NCBI GenBank assembly: GCA_003415625.1 | Contig: PYIU01000002.1 | Span: 4,402,001-4,466,000 of the forward strand | Reading direction: 5' to 3' | DNA length: 64,000 nt | DNA from: Aquanectria penicillioides | Taxonomy: Eukaryota > Ascomycota > Sordariomycetes > Hypocreales > Nectriaceae | In this document: positions 10,749 through 22,436 of the stretch, piece by piece | How positions within the stretch are numbered: position 1 is the stretch's first letter | Layout of the letters: every line of letters begins with the position of its first letter | Notes under the pieces: generated by a model | The model's database searches: none | What the model was told of the DNA's origin: nothing | Seen by the model: only the letters and a program-made list of their open reading frames with translations | Translations under genes and position numbers: made by a program

Positions 10749-11669
10749 TTAGTGGCAGCCGCAGTCGAAAGTGCTGAGAACAGTCTTGATGATGTTGCCA
10801 ACAACGCAGAGAAGGCTGGAAACACCGTTGGAGACAATGCTGCCAGCGGCGCCAATGGTGAGGACGACGTCGGGGAGGACGCAGAAACCGATGAGACCGG
10901 AGAGGAAGCCACCGACGGAGCCCTTGACGTCGATGTAGTTCTTGCAGCCCTTGGTGCAGTAAGAGACGCAGTCGTAGGTGGCGCAGTTGGTGAGGCCGAT
11001 CCAGCAGGTGAAGTTCTTGACGGTCTTGAGGATGCCGCCAGCAACGGCACCGACGACGCCATCGGCGCTGACAGCCAGACCATAGTCACCGGTGTTGAAG
11101 AGAGCGACGGCATCGGCAGAGGCCTCGAGGTAGAGACCGGCAAGACCAGCGCAGGTGTTCTTCAGAGCAACAGAGACGCCGGCGCTAATGTCAATCTCAG
11201 CGCCAGCCTTGACCTTGAGCTCGGCCTCGATCTCAACGGGAGCAAGGAAGACAACGTTCTCAAGAGAGACCTGGCAGTAGGAGTGGGAAGCATCGTAGGG
11301 GACGATCTTGTAAGGAGAGCAGGCGCAGAAGGCGCCGAGGTTGGCGTTGACAGAGCCGTAGACGCTGGCAGAGGGCATGGGCCAGGCGCCGGACAGAGCA
11401 GTGCCGGAGCAGCAGTTGTTCTTGGTGTCCCAAGACTTTCCGGGGGCGCAAGAGCAAGACTTGGTCCAGCCGCAGTAGTCCATGTCAGTGGGGCAGCTGA
11501 AGCTGGAGGAGGAGGAGGAGGAGGAGAAGCCCCATCCCCAGGTGCGCTCGTAGAGGCTGCTGGTGTCCCGGGTCTGGACGGCGGTCTCGACAACGGGCTC
11601 GGGAAGAGCAGTAGCCGCGGCCAGGGAGGCCAGGGAGGCCAGGCCCATGATCATCTTGCTGAAGTACAT
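10749..11669 (-). CDS. cysteine-rich secreted protein of unknown function
   Basis: This single-exon frame encodes 306 residues. It begins with a typical signal peptide (MYFSKMIMGLASLASLAAATA) and a likely propeptide ending near TRD. A Trp/Ser-rich linker with nine Ser follows, then a Cys-dense module with about 19 Cys overall (CPTDMDYCGW, SCSCAPG, NNCCSG, FCACS, CATYDCVSYC and a final DCGCH). The C-terminal half is rich in Gly, Ala, Val and Leu and looks beta-structured or hydrophobic. Codon use is strongly biased to C/G-ending codons, which also leaves a long spurious frame on the opposite strand; this suggests high expression. A TATATAAG box lies 240 bp upstream. I recognise no family; a cell-surface, structural or effector-like role is possible but unproven. 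Confidence 0.85.
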   Translation of the reverse strand: MYFSKMIMGLASLASLAAATALPEPVVETAVQTRDTSSLYERTWGWGFSSSSSSSSFSCPTDMDYCGWTKSCSCAPGKSWDTKNNCCSGTALSGAWPMPSASVYGSVNANLGAFCACSPYKIVPYDASHSYCQVSLENVVFLAPVEIEAELKVKAGAEIDISAGVSVALKNTCAGLAGLYLEASADAVALFNTGDYGLAVSADGVVGAVAGGILKTVKNFTCWIGLTNCATYDCVSYCTKGCKNYIDVKGSVGGFLSGLIGFCVLPDVVLTIGAAGSIVSNGVSSLLCVVGNIIKTVLSTFDCGCH

Positions 11670-11728
11670 TTTGAGGGAGAGGAAGTGGTAGTAATAGCAA
11701 TAAGAATAAAAGAGTTACTAAAAAGGAA

Positions 11729-11761
<33 letters not shown>
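11729..11761. repeat. (TAG/CTA)11 microsatellite in the 5' leader
   Basis: Eleven perfect TAG triplets (CTA on the minus strand) lie 60-92 bp upstream of the secreted-protein ATG and downstream of its TATA box, so they are probably in the 5' untranslated leader. A uORF effect is unlikely because the run contains no ATG. Confidence 0.85.
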
Positions 11762-11762
<1 letters not shown>

Positions 11763-11908
11763 TGAGTGAGAGGAAGGGGAGGCTTTTCTGAGCGAGAGAA
11801 GAAAAGCTGATAGTCGAAGCGAAGGACTAGAAAGAAGAGGAAGTTGTGTTGTTGACGAAGTGGTTGATGGTGATGAGGAGGAATCATTCAACCGGGAGAG
11901 GTCGAGTC

Positions 11909-11916
11909 CTTATATA
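11909..11916 (-). promoter_or_regulatory. TATA box of the secreted-protein gene
   Basis: The minus strand reads TATATAAG 240 bp upstream of the ATG at 11669. Transcription would then start about 30 bp on, giving a leader of about 200 nt. A strong TATA box fits the inferred high or regulated expression. Confidence 0.6.
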
Positions 11917-14247
11917 GGTCGTCAACTGGTGCACGCCGACATGTCGACGAGAGCGTGGACAGACAATGCAGAGCGGTCGAGTAACTGAGCGAGTGGTGCA
12001 GATCCAGAGAAGGGCCCGGCGGCGTGCGAGTGGTGGTGCTCACCGTCGTCGATGCTGATGCTCACACCCGCTCAGACGCCCCCTCCCCCCCCAGACTCCC
12101 TGGCCCCATCGCAGGTAATTTCTCGCTCCCATCTACCAACGTCCGGCGAGACGGCGATGGTACGTTTGTGCGGTGCTGCTCCGTGTACACCACACGGGCC
12201 CGAATGAGGAACCACCCCGGACCTGCCTAGCTCCGGTGGTGTCCCGAGCGGTCCAAGCAACACGCAGCGAAGACCCCTGGTCGACAGACAGCATTAGTGT
12301 GTATGCTTGACTGAGTAAGTGGGTTTGTTGGTTGAGAAACAACCGCATCCTCTCTCACCCGCTGCGCGTGTGTCTGTTTTCTCTCTTGCTGTGTAAGTCG
12401 CTGTTCCCCCAAACGCCCAAGACACCGCAAGCCACCGACAGGCACTCTACTCGACTTCACCAGCTGGTTACGAAGCATTGGTGCCGCGTCGAAGGAAGTG
12501 CCTGAGGATGAAGGCCGCATGTACAAGCCGTCGGTTTAGAGTCCAGAGTCTCTATGCCACCCCATCTACGGATACTCAGGTACGTCACCTATTCCCGTAT
12601 TCGCACAATCTACTCCGTACCAAAACCTTGTCACGGGTACTAACCAGGGGGGATGCCAGCATGCCGATGATCACGCTGGACAAAGCACATCTAATTTGCA
12701 AAGGCAAAGCACATGCAGATAATGGCGGTGGCGGCAGCCAGCGGGTTGCGGGTTGCGGGTTAGTTATGGGTTGCGGAGAGCAGGGAAGCTGTATCTTGAG
12801 TCGTCGAAACGGTGGGACGGCCTTGGTCCCTTGGGGCCAAGCCTTGGGCCAAGGCCAATTGTTTCTATAGACTGTACCTGGGGCCCTAAATTTAGGTTCC
12901 CCATTGTTGCGGCGAGCTCGGCACTTGAGCAATGCCGGCTTAGCGCAGCGAGGGCGAGGAGGGAGAGTGAGGGTCGGAGCGTTCACAGCAACGGGAACTT
13001 ATTACTTGTTCAGAGCTCGGAAACGGTCGAGCGCGTGCGCCGGCGGCAGCGGTCCTTGGTCCTGGGGGTAATCTCAGCGCGAAGGGGAGCATGCAGTTTC
13101 AGAAGCTGTCGGCCATACGAGGTTGCGCTAGTGGATGAGGGTATTGAACAGCCAAGGGATCCTCAAGAGACGTGTATGAGAGAGCTTGTTGGAGGCGATC
13201 CTGGAGACGGAGAGAGAGAGAGAGAGAGGTGTTCCCTGCTTCCAGGCACAGAGAGCCCGCAACAGCGAATCTAATGGGCCGACTTGGGCACTCTGCGTGT
13301 GGATCTCGGACCCAATGGCTGCATACACGTACAATAATGGATTCCATGCCGCAGGTCGTCACGCAGCAAACAAGAAAAGAAAAGCCACATGCGTTGTGGT
13401 GATGCTGGGAGCTGATACAGGGGGCACCTGCTGGTATGTTGTGGGGGTGGAGCGTGGAACTCGGCGACGGGCCCTGTTGAATTGAGCTCCATCCAGGGTC
13501 GATTCTCGGCAGATCGGCCAGCCTGTGAGGTCCAACCCCTGTCCCCCGTCGTTGACGATTTGATGGGGCCTGGGGGGTTTTTTTTTTTTTCTAAAATCCT
13601 GTCTTTCAACGGCTGATTCCCTGCCCTGCATCTTCTGCCCTGTGAGACCCGGTCGTTGTGGCCTGGCCTGGCCCAGGCTTGACTCGGACCTAGTTTGGCT
13701 GGCCTTGCCTCGGCCACACCTTCCTCGAGGCCCGTTCTTGTTTCTCTTGGCCGTTTGTTTCCATGGTTATTCCCCTCTCTCGCTCACCACGCCCCCCCCC
13801 CCCCCCTGACCGATTACCGGTACCGTTTGGCTCGATTCGCTCTGTGCATTTTTGTGATTGCCCTTTTTTTTTTTTTTCACTTACACTACCTTGCCAGCCA
13901 GCTAACTACCTAGGTAGGTAGCTATTCTTGGATCGGGAACCTCATGTGCTCGGACAATGCCAGGCCCATTTGCATATGAACCGAGTCTTGATTGACATAA
14001 CTTAATTTTAAACCCGCCAAAAAAGAATAAACAATAATAAGGGAGGTTTCACCTGATATCAGATATTGCCATCTGACAGAAACTCCCGTCCCCCTCCACC
14101 TCAGGTGTACCAGAAACAGGCCGGCAGGAGCACGGCGCCAAGACAAAGGCAGATGCGCTACTTAGTACTTACTCTATTCTAGCCGAAGCCTCTCCCGTCC
14201 TCTCTTTGCCAACCGCCATTTCTCGTCAATGGGATCGAAAGGAGGAA

Positions 14248-14266
14248 GGGGGGGGGGGGGGGGGGG
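14248..14266 (+). repeat. G19 homopolymer
   Basis: Nineteen consecutive G occur at this site. Such a tract could form quadruplex structure and is a likely site of sequencing or replication length error. Confidence 0.85.
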
Positions 14267-15539
14267 TTGCTATAAGGAAGTGAGGTTCCGGCTTGTTAGC
14301 TGCGCGGTACAGTACTGTGCTGTGCGATGCTGTGCCACGGGGTGAGGCAGGGATATGTCTGTTTGGGGTGCATGCAATGCAAATGCAGGTCGGAAGAATA
14401 TCGTACATTCACATGGCAAGCCTCACATTCTTGCATGCTGACCGGTTTTGACGTTTGATCATGTTCAGCTGCAGAGAGACATGCCGGGGGGGGGTCCCCG
14501 CGGGCCCAAAGCTCACTGCGCGGAGAGAGGCGGTCTTGTCTGGTTCTTTTGGGTGCCTCTTTTTCTACCGCACCAGCCGGCCGGTGGAGTGAGCGAGTGT
14601 GGATTTGCGGTAAGCTTCAGGTGTAGCGGATCTCGCCAAAAAAGGTTGGGGTGGAGCACCTTGGCTTCGGCGGCGGCCCCAAAGCCACATGTTTCAGGAT
14701 GACCTTCTCAGCCCTCTTCCAGCACCCACATTCTCCTTCTGGGAATCCCCCTGGCCAGAGCTCAGAGCACAGGAACAGCGATGCCCTCTTTTGGGGCTTT
14801 TGGGGCTGTTTTGTGTTGATTCGTTTTAGCTCCGTCCGTCGCTCTGGGCCAAGATATACCTGCTGGCACCATGCTGGGTCACGGCCGAGAGACGCTCGCA
14901 GCCTCGCACAGTTACCGCTCCCATCGTTGGCCAAAACACCAAACCCGCGACTCACCTGCGCTAGATGTCACTTAGATCAGGGATATACGATCCCAAGTAA
15001 TGGCAGCCGGGCAGCTGCCAATCCATCCATCATCCTCCCCATCGCTCACTGTGAGCTAGTCCCACAAGACACTAACGCCGGCTTGTCAATGAGGTCAACC
15101 GCGAGCAGCCCAGAGGGAGCCAGCGATGAAGCTTTTGATGGGTTGACCACTCAGCTAATCAACTTAGCTGGAGCAGTATCTCCCGTCGGTGCTATTTAAA
15201 TTGCTGCTTGGACGCTTCTACGTTGAACTCGTCCAGGCCTCGGCATGCCATGTTTTTGCTATGGCTTTCGCTCTCATATGACCCATATCTGGGGGAGGCC
15301 AAGGCAAGGCAAAGTGATAACCAGCACGTCGTTGAATGAACGTTTGTTGCCTTGTTGCCGTTTTTGCCGCTCCCCTCCACCTCCCCGACATTTCTCGGTT
15401 CGCTCCGAATCGCGACCGTTCCCCAAAACAGGTCAAACACTAAAAACGGCTGAACCGGACTTGGCAGTTTCCGCCCACGATGCCACCACCCATGTTGATT
15501 GTTTCCATTTTGGGCCGCTTGATTGACTGGCTGGTTACA

Positions 15540-15567
<28 letters not shown>
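15540..15567 (+). repeat. (TGTC)7 microsatellite
   Basis: Seven perfect TGTC copies, the same unit as the much longer array at 30483-30598. Confidence 0.85.
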
Positions 15568-15572
<5 letters not shown>

Positions 15573-16970
15573 GTTCCTTGGGCAGCTAATTATTGGGCCA
15601 TCACCATTGGTAGGTACCTGGGTAGGTAGGTTGGTACCACAAAGTGCTCCCACCGCCGTCAACCCTCGCCAGCTTGTTACGCTCGGACGGTGCCCGTGTT
15701 GTTACAAGTCAACATCCCAGAACCATGTCATCACAGCTACCGACCTGCTCCATAGGTGACCATCGACAGACCACAAACCAAACCATCACCGTGCTGTTGC
15801 GATTGCTACGGCGGCTACTGCTCACGCTCGTGCTCAAACTTGGACTCCCAATCGCTCCCGGGCATCCTCCTCCTCGTCCTCCACCTCGTCCTCGTCCTCG
15901 CCCTCCTCTTACTCCTCCCAACCGTTGTCCATCACATACAGGGATCGCACATGTTGGCTTTTTTTTTTTTTGCTCCACAATATTCGGATCCCTTCCTTTA
16001 AACTCTGGCGGCCTCTCAATCCCAAATCCCTGCGTTGTGCCCTGTGCTGTGTGTGTTTGCCGGTCCTCCGTAGCATCCTAGAGGTTGACTGGTATTATCC
16101 AAGCTTTCAACCAGCATATACGATCCCGAACGTGGTGTGAACAGCGAGCTAGATTCATGCGAGCCCTATGGAGACACTCGCCCTTTCTTTTTCTTTATCT
16201 TTTTCTTTTCTGTCTTTCATTATTCTCCGCTGTTTATTCTTCTTTACTTTTTGAGGAGATTTGCTTCTTCCTGCAAAGGCTTTGCATGCATCTTCCCTCT
16301 CATGCAAAGATGCAACTCTTCCTAAATGGTGGGAACAACCCAGATTGAGACGGACCACAGCCCATCGGGCAGGAATCATGAGACACCAATGAGGAGCGTA
16401 GGCATCATTCCCCATGAGTTCCCATAGTACCACGCTGTAGGATCCATTGACATACGTGCATAGTCCCTGAAGGTAGGTTCATGTCGTTGATCTATACGAA
16501 TTTCATTACAGGCTTGCCCCTTGGGCGGTGGGAATAGTTCCCCTGGCCGAGAGTCGACCGACCTACAGAGTACACACACGCGTAGATGATGGGTACCTAC
16601 GTACCATACAACACACACATGACAAGGGGGCCTGTTCTTTGAAAATAATACGAATTTGCAAAGCAAGCCACATGCTCATGACGCACAGCTCCAGCTTCGC
16701 ATTGTCCGCCTGGATACCCGTCCCCCTCTGCTGCGCTCCCGTCCGCCGCCTAGCCTGCTCGGCGCGCACTGCCACTGCTCTTGCAACCATGACGACCACC
16801 AGCCCGCACGTTGTTGTGACAGAATCATGTGCACAATATCCCATCCCCTGTTGATAAACAGTCAGCTTTTTTTTTTTCCCTCGTCGTGTTTTTTTTTTTG
16901 ATAGGTTCCCAGGCGGGGGAATGGATGGGGGGAATGAGGAAAAGAGGGAAAAAGGAGGGGAGAACCAAAC

Positions 16971-17700
16971 TTACAAGATAACGCAAACAAGGCCCAGGAC
17001 CGGTCCACCGGCTTCTTCGGGGCTCATGTTCCAGTAGGTGTAGTCGGCTGGGAAAACTCGTTCCGCTACGAGGAACGCAACCAGCACGCCGAGGTACACG
17101 GCTGCTGAGAGCGTACGGACCAGCAGGGCCCATTCGCTCCAGGATCGATCATTGAGGCGGATTGACCTCACGTCTAGGACGATGTCTGACGCCAGCGCCA
17201 TCAGGAGCAGCACGGCCTTGGGACTACAGGTTGGGAGTTGGTTGGTTAGCAAAATAGACAAACTTCACATGGGACGCTTGCTTCTGAGCGTTGGTTCATG
17301 CATACCCGTAGCTTGATGACATGGCCGAGGTGTAAGTCGCGAGGAAAATGGTCATCATCAACACCAACATCATGCACGCGACGAGGTGCACGAAATCAAC
17401 GGCTATCCGCACAACCCGGACAATGGGCTCGGGCGGGTCCTCGTAGTCGTCTTCGGGGAGGGGCGTGAGGAGGGGCGTCGCCTCCTTGGAGAAGGGCACA
17501 GGCGTCCGGGAGACGCGCGGGAGGGACCTTGGGCGGGCATCGACACTGAGGTTGAGGGGAGGTGGGCGGCGTCCCTTGGCCATGATGATCCTTGTGCTGT
17601 CGCTGAGCGAGGGGCGACGACTGAAGAGGCCGGTGGCGGAGGAGGTGGTGTGCGACGAGTAGCAACCCCGCTCGTTTACATCAACGAATAGCTTGAACAT
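16971..17700 (-). CDS. small multi-pass membrane protein, unknown function
   Basis: Two exons, 17700-17306 and 17223-16971, joined by an 82-nt GTATGC...TGTAG intron, encode 215 residues. A cytosolic-looking, Ser/Arg/Pro-rich N-terminus of about 85 residues is followed by three or four hydrophobic helices: HLVACMMLVLMMTIFLATY, KAVLLLMALASDIVL, LSAAVYLGVLVAFLVAE and GPVLGLVCVIL. Charged loops separate them, a MARVEL-like arrangement, though I cannot assign it firmly. The stop codon TAA at the end sits inside a perfect donor (CTT|GTAAGT). A third exon joined at TCAACAG near 16850 would continue in frame as GWDIVHMILSQQRAGWW to a TGA at 16676, so the C-terminus is open to question. Confidence 0.65.
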
Positions 17701-19500
17701 TTAAGATTGGAAAGACGAATTGAAGGCCCTCGGTTTTCCTTTTTATGTCTGCCAACAGCAGAAGAATGAATGGATTTGTCGTGGCGAACGATTGGGTGTG
17801 GGTGGATGGAGGCCCGTGAGTGAAAATGATGGTCGCCTTTGTGTGTCCGTGTGTGTTTTGCGTGTGGATTCTTGTTGCAACGTGGATTCCCAGTCCAGCT
17901 CGGAAAAGACAGTCGGTCAGTGGAAAGAAGGGAAATGGATGATGGTTTGGTTTTTTATTGATGTTTGCACTGCAAAGGAATGGAGAGAATGGAAATTCAA
18001 TGGGAGGGAACTGTTGACGTTTGCAGAGAAGGAGAGGAACCGGGAAAGAAGAAAGAAGAAAGAAGAAAGAAGAATAAAGAATAAAAAAGACAGATAGAGT
18101 GAAAAAGGAACAAAAACGAAGGGAAAGCCAGGGAATCTTAAAAAAAACGAAAACCCCACGGCGAAACATTTATTGAAGAGTCAAAAGGGAGGAAAAGGCA
18201 GAAATGAACAGAGGCGCAAATGTGGTGGTTTCCTGCGCATGGCCAAGCCGGCGAGCCGCCGTGCTACCCGCCCTTGACAGACCATTTAGCGCGAATTGGA
18301 GACGGCCGTGGACCCGTATCCCTGACGCCCTGGAGGCGGTCTCTTCAGGGGCTTGTCGCACCAGAGAGCCGCCCGCGTCCTTTGAGAGGTTTGGAGAGGT
18401 TTGGGGAGGGACCCCCCTACGCCCATACGCCGCTGTGGGCGGGCTCCGTCTGCTAAAATTGGCTTTGGCTGGTCTGACTGAGTGCTGTCCGCCCAATCTT
18501 CAGTCCATCTTCAGCCTATCATGTGGGCGCCACGGCCAATGGGTGCAACACATTTCCGGTCCGCCGCCGTGCATCGAGCTCCTTTTGGCTCCCTCACTGT
18601 CTCCGTCTCTGTCCCACTCTCCCTCCCACTCTCCCTCCCACTCTGTTTTCTCTTGTGCTACCGGTACTCTCTCAGGAGCTCTGGAGCTCTGTGTGTCTTA
18701 TTAAGCTATCCGGATCCATCTCTGTGACTCTCTCTCTCTCTCCCCTATTCTATCCTACCATGTAGCTATCAAACTCTACCTTTCCACTAGCAATTGCCCC
18801 CACCCCCCGTACGTGAAGATGTCCACAGAGCACCCTAAAAGAGCACTAATCATAAAAGAAGCTTCGCTAGGGGCCAAGAAATGATCAACGCCGCATAGAC
18901 AATGCCGCTCAAAGTTCTGTGCTACGCTGCTTGACCCGCCCGTCAAACCATATTGCACAGTAGGCAGCTCCCCTGGCACGTCTCAGGCCACCTTCTGCGC
19001 CGCCGATCGACATCTCAGCGCCTCGACATCATCGGGGTCGCTTTTTTGTTTCCTAGCGTCGCAGAGCCGGGATCTCCATCATATGACGCCCGCTTTCTGT
19101 GTCAGGGCGTGGCTCCACCCGCTCTTTACACCGTCATGGCATGGCACACGCTTTATCAAGATCCATGCTGTTGTTTTTCCCGCCTGGTCGGCGCGTCTAT
19201 TCTCCATTCCCTATTCTATTTTCAACCCCAAATAAATCGTTCGGCTCAGACTTGCCTTTAAGACCTCATCAACGCTTCCATGCGAGCAGACCCATCACGC
19301 CGCCGGAGGGTTGGTTAGCTACTATTTTTGGGAGCAGCAAACACACACTCGCCGGCTCTACTGATGTTTCTTGGGGTTACAGCGTCTCGGAAGTATCTGA
19401 GTATCATCATTGCCGACCGTCCTCGCTCTTGGTTTCAGACCACTTGGTCTCCATCCATCCCCTCCCCTCGACCCCTTCCTCATATTTTTTTTTTCTTTCT
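17701..19500. other. intergenic, 1.8 kb
   Basis: No gene is supported. A purine-rich GAAGAAA tract lies near 18045-18085, just upstream of the membrane-protein gene. Three near-perfect copies of the 10-mer CTCCCTCCCA type occur near 18615-18650, and a CT-dinucleotide tract lies at about 18725-18745. Confidence 0.5.
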
Positions 19501-21309
19501 TCACCCTGTGATAAGCGTCGTCCCCTTGACCCTTCCGCTTTCCATCTTGGCCGTTCTGGCTCCAAATTGAATCTATCGCCAAACGTGTCAGTATGCTTCA
19601 CCATGCCCGTTTCGAATGCACTCACGGCCCGCTTCTTTTCTCGCGACACTAATTCCATTCCGAGGGATCTAGCCAGCAGCCGCAGCACTCTCTTCTCCGG
19701 GTCGAGGCTATCGTCGTCGCCTGCGTTCTCAAAATCGCACTTCTCCCACACCGGTGATTCAATTGCCCACTTGACAAACCTTTCATCCAGATACGGGAAT
19801 CGGACCTCTCGACCCCAGTGTGACATCACTCGATCATCTCGCCCGAGGTTCCTCCTGCCCAGCCGACTCACGTCGAGCTTCAGCTCATCCACAACCCCCG
19901 GATAGCCCCGCCGGGAATAGGCTGTGGCATGTCGGACATATCCTCCAAAGAGCTCGTCTGCCCCAAGTCCTGACAGGAGCACTCGAGCTGTTGTGCTGTA
20001 AGGTCGTGGTTCGGGTTTCGATGCTGTTTCGCCCAGTCCCTGACCCCTGGCGGCAAAGTACAATGCACAACCAATTGAGAGATCCATCTCTGTGTTATGC
20101 GGGTAGATCAGTTGTACGACCTGACGTCGCTGCTCCAATGTTTCTGTGTAAGGCACGTTCACCTGTCGCATCTTAGCATATGTTGTATCGGTGGGTTTCG
20201 TGAGATTTGTACCGTTACGAAACGCCATGCTCGGTCAGGGCAGATCTTGATAAGCTCAGCAAAGGCATTCCTCCCAGTCATCCGATCGGGGCATTTCTCG
20301 TAGAGGTCGTCTAGCGAGCAACCCGGGTGTTGGGTCGCAATCCTGGGGTTCTCAAACGCCACATTGATCAAGTCTATGTCGTGGTTTGGGGGTATAATTT
20401 CATGCGAAAGCCGTGCCAGGACGGTGCAGTCCAAACCTCCCGAGAAGAGCACTGCGACCCTCGCATCCGTGTCGGAGGCGTGGGGTGGCAAGGGTACATC
20501 CAAAACCCTGAGTCTCAATGACTCCACGAGGTACTGATGTAGGTTTTGAACTGGCCTTGAAGTCGGTGTCAACCTGAAGGGTTCTTGGGGGATCTCGCCG
20601 TTGAAAGCTGCAATGCTTGACACCTGGCAGGGTAAGTAGCAGGATTTACTCCTGGGAGCACATTGTGGACAAGACTCACTAGAGAGGCATCTTGAGCCCA
20701 ATCATGCCGAGTAGGCACTATGCCCGCGGCCACTTGGCCTTGGCCCAAATCAAGTGTGTAGCATCCATCGGCTTCAACCTCCGTCCAACCTTTAGCTGAG
20801 GCCTCGGCGATGCTCGATAAAGAAAGCGTTTGATCGGCTTTCACGAGCAAGGACCGTCGGCCAAGACGATCGCGTCCGTAATAAAGGCGACTTGCCGACT
20901 TGTCGAAGTAGATGAAGGCAAAGGGACCTTCGATATCACGTAGAGCATTGAGAATGCTGTCTGGGTCTGTCGCCGCACTACGGCTCGCCTCAGTCAGCAT
21001 GGCCAGGACCGCTTCACCGTCATTTCCCTGGACGGGCTTTCCTCGGATGCCCCATGCCTCGCCGTTCCAGCAAAGAATGGATCCAGACGCATCGTCGACG
21101 AGCGGCTGTTTCGCGATGTGGTCACCTCGGAGAGACAGAACGGTCGAGGTGAAGGTCAGGAAGAGTGAGCCCCTGGTTGGGTCTTTACCGGCGACCTGAG
21201 CATGGGCTGTCCCTGTGTGATCAGGGCCTCTCTTTGCGAGGCATCGTATAAGCTCCGGCGAGGTGGACAAGTCGGGGGACGACGAAATGGCAGCATGGAT
21301 GCCGCACAT
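19501..21309 (-). CDS. asparagine synthetase domain-containing protein (ASNSD1-like)
   Basis: Four exons fit (21309-20680, 20623-20213, 20162-19626, 19572-19501), all joined in phase 0, giving 549 residues. The N-terminus MCGIHAAIS carries Cys2, the nucleophile of the glutaminase (Ntn) domain; RGPDHTG and CWNGEAWG are further class-II amidotransferase landmarks. The second half is the synthetase-like ATP-pyrophosphatase domain: PP-loop SGGLDC, LINVAFENPR, LLSGLGADELFGGY and RFPYLDERFV. The conserved tail KKRAIQFGARTAKME appears only when the last 53-nt intron (GTGAGT...GATAG) is removed, which confirms that exon. The domain order matches the ASNSD1 family (yeast YML096W type), whose reaction is not well defined, rather than true Asn1/Asn2. 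Note Cys in place of the usual Ser in SGGxDS. Confidence 0.9.
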
Positions 21310-22436
21310 TTTGCGCGTCGAGGCGATGGGGTAAAACGCGTCGGTTGGAGAAGCTCGTTAAAAAGTGACCAGTGGTAAGAAGACCCTTGCGATTTCTCCA
21401 CATCTGTGACATCCGGTGTGGACAAAGGTGACTACCCTATACGAGCGAGCACCGAATGTCCAGGGACCATGATATCAGGCGATAATTAACAATCCATCCT
21501 TCCGAGTTTGATTCTAAGCCACTTTTCCAGTCGTTTTGGATCTAGTGATGCGTTTATGAAATCCACTGGTTGAGTAAGTGCGCAAATGGTATTCTCATGT
21601 TGTGCGATGTGAGTCAACGTTCGCTTTCTAAGCCGCTGTGCAAGATGCCACTGATGTCCTAGCTGCTTATGATGCTAACAACCCAAAAAGAAAATATAAT
21701 AGCCAAACAGCAAGCTCTTCTTCACCTGCAAAACGAAGACAGAGGATAATTCAAGATGCCAGTCCTGCTTCTGTCGACCTGCTTTACCCGAAGAAGTTTT
21801 TATTTTTGCAGATGCGTGACCATTGTGTTCATTCCCCCCCTTTTGTCCTGATTGGAGGCTCCCTCTTGCCCTTACACCACGGTTGTGTTGTGAAGTTTGG
21901 ACCTCTTGGCTGCGACAATCCATGCTGAAGGATCATAAAAGGAGGCAGCGCTGGGCTGTGCACCACCTCTGGCCTGCGAAAGGACATCCATCCCTTTTCC
22001 TGAGTTGACCAGAAGTGATGCAAGGTACTGCAGTCGAACGATGTAACTAGCCATGAATGCGTGTGCAGTGTTCTATGATTCACCGTTTTTGGAGACGCTG
22101 TAGCTCTAAACAACACATGCATAAAGAAAGGCATGTTTCCCCCCCCCGTATTATAGCCATTGCAAATCTCGGCAACGGACCGACTACGTCCATAGAGGCC
22201 CTGTCAAATAAGGAAACAAGATTTATCGACGTGGCGGAGCGGAGCAGATCCGAAACAATCGCAATAAATCTGTGACCTATCCCAGAGCAAGACCGGTATA
22301 CCCGTAAAGCAGGGTTCCGATTCCTTGGTGTCATCAAATATGAATCGAAACATCCCGTCGCCGTTTCTCCTCTTCTTTCCATTTCTTCTTCAGATGCAGA
22401 ATTCAATGTTTTAAGAGAGACTACACTGTCATAATC
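21310..22436. other. intergenic between divergent genes
   Basis: This 1.1 kb gap holds the promoters of the ASNSD1-like gene (-) and the SGNH esterase (+). Short open frames (such as 21638-21928) show no protein character. No repeat element is seen. Confidence 0.5.

Larger units (their letters stand above)
11670..16970. other. 5.3 kb gene-poor stretch
   Basis: Apart from the promoter of the secreted-protein gene at the left end, I see no protein gene, tRNA or element. It holds several low-complexity tracts: a run of about 15 C at 13792-13806, a T tract near 13866, a run of 19 G at 14248-14266, seven TGTC copies at 15540-15567, and TAGGTA/TACCTA words at 13907-13923 and 15611-15637. Open frames of up to 182 codons (for example 14651-15199) have no domain. 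An unspliced or spliced non-coding transcript cannot be excluded from sequence alone. Confidence 0.5.

Noticed and set aside
10752..11765. 337-codon plus-strand frame opposite the secreted-protein gene
   Set aside because: It is a by-product of strong third-position G/C bias in the real gene; its Gly/Ala/Asp/Val-rich translation has no domain.
12000..16900. Several 60-180-codon frames in the gene-poor stretch
   Set aside because: They lack domains, coherent splice sites and codon bias and overlap each other on both strands.
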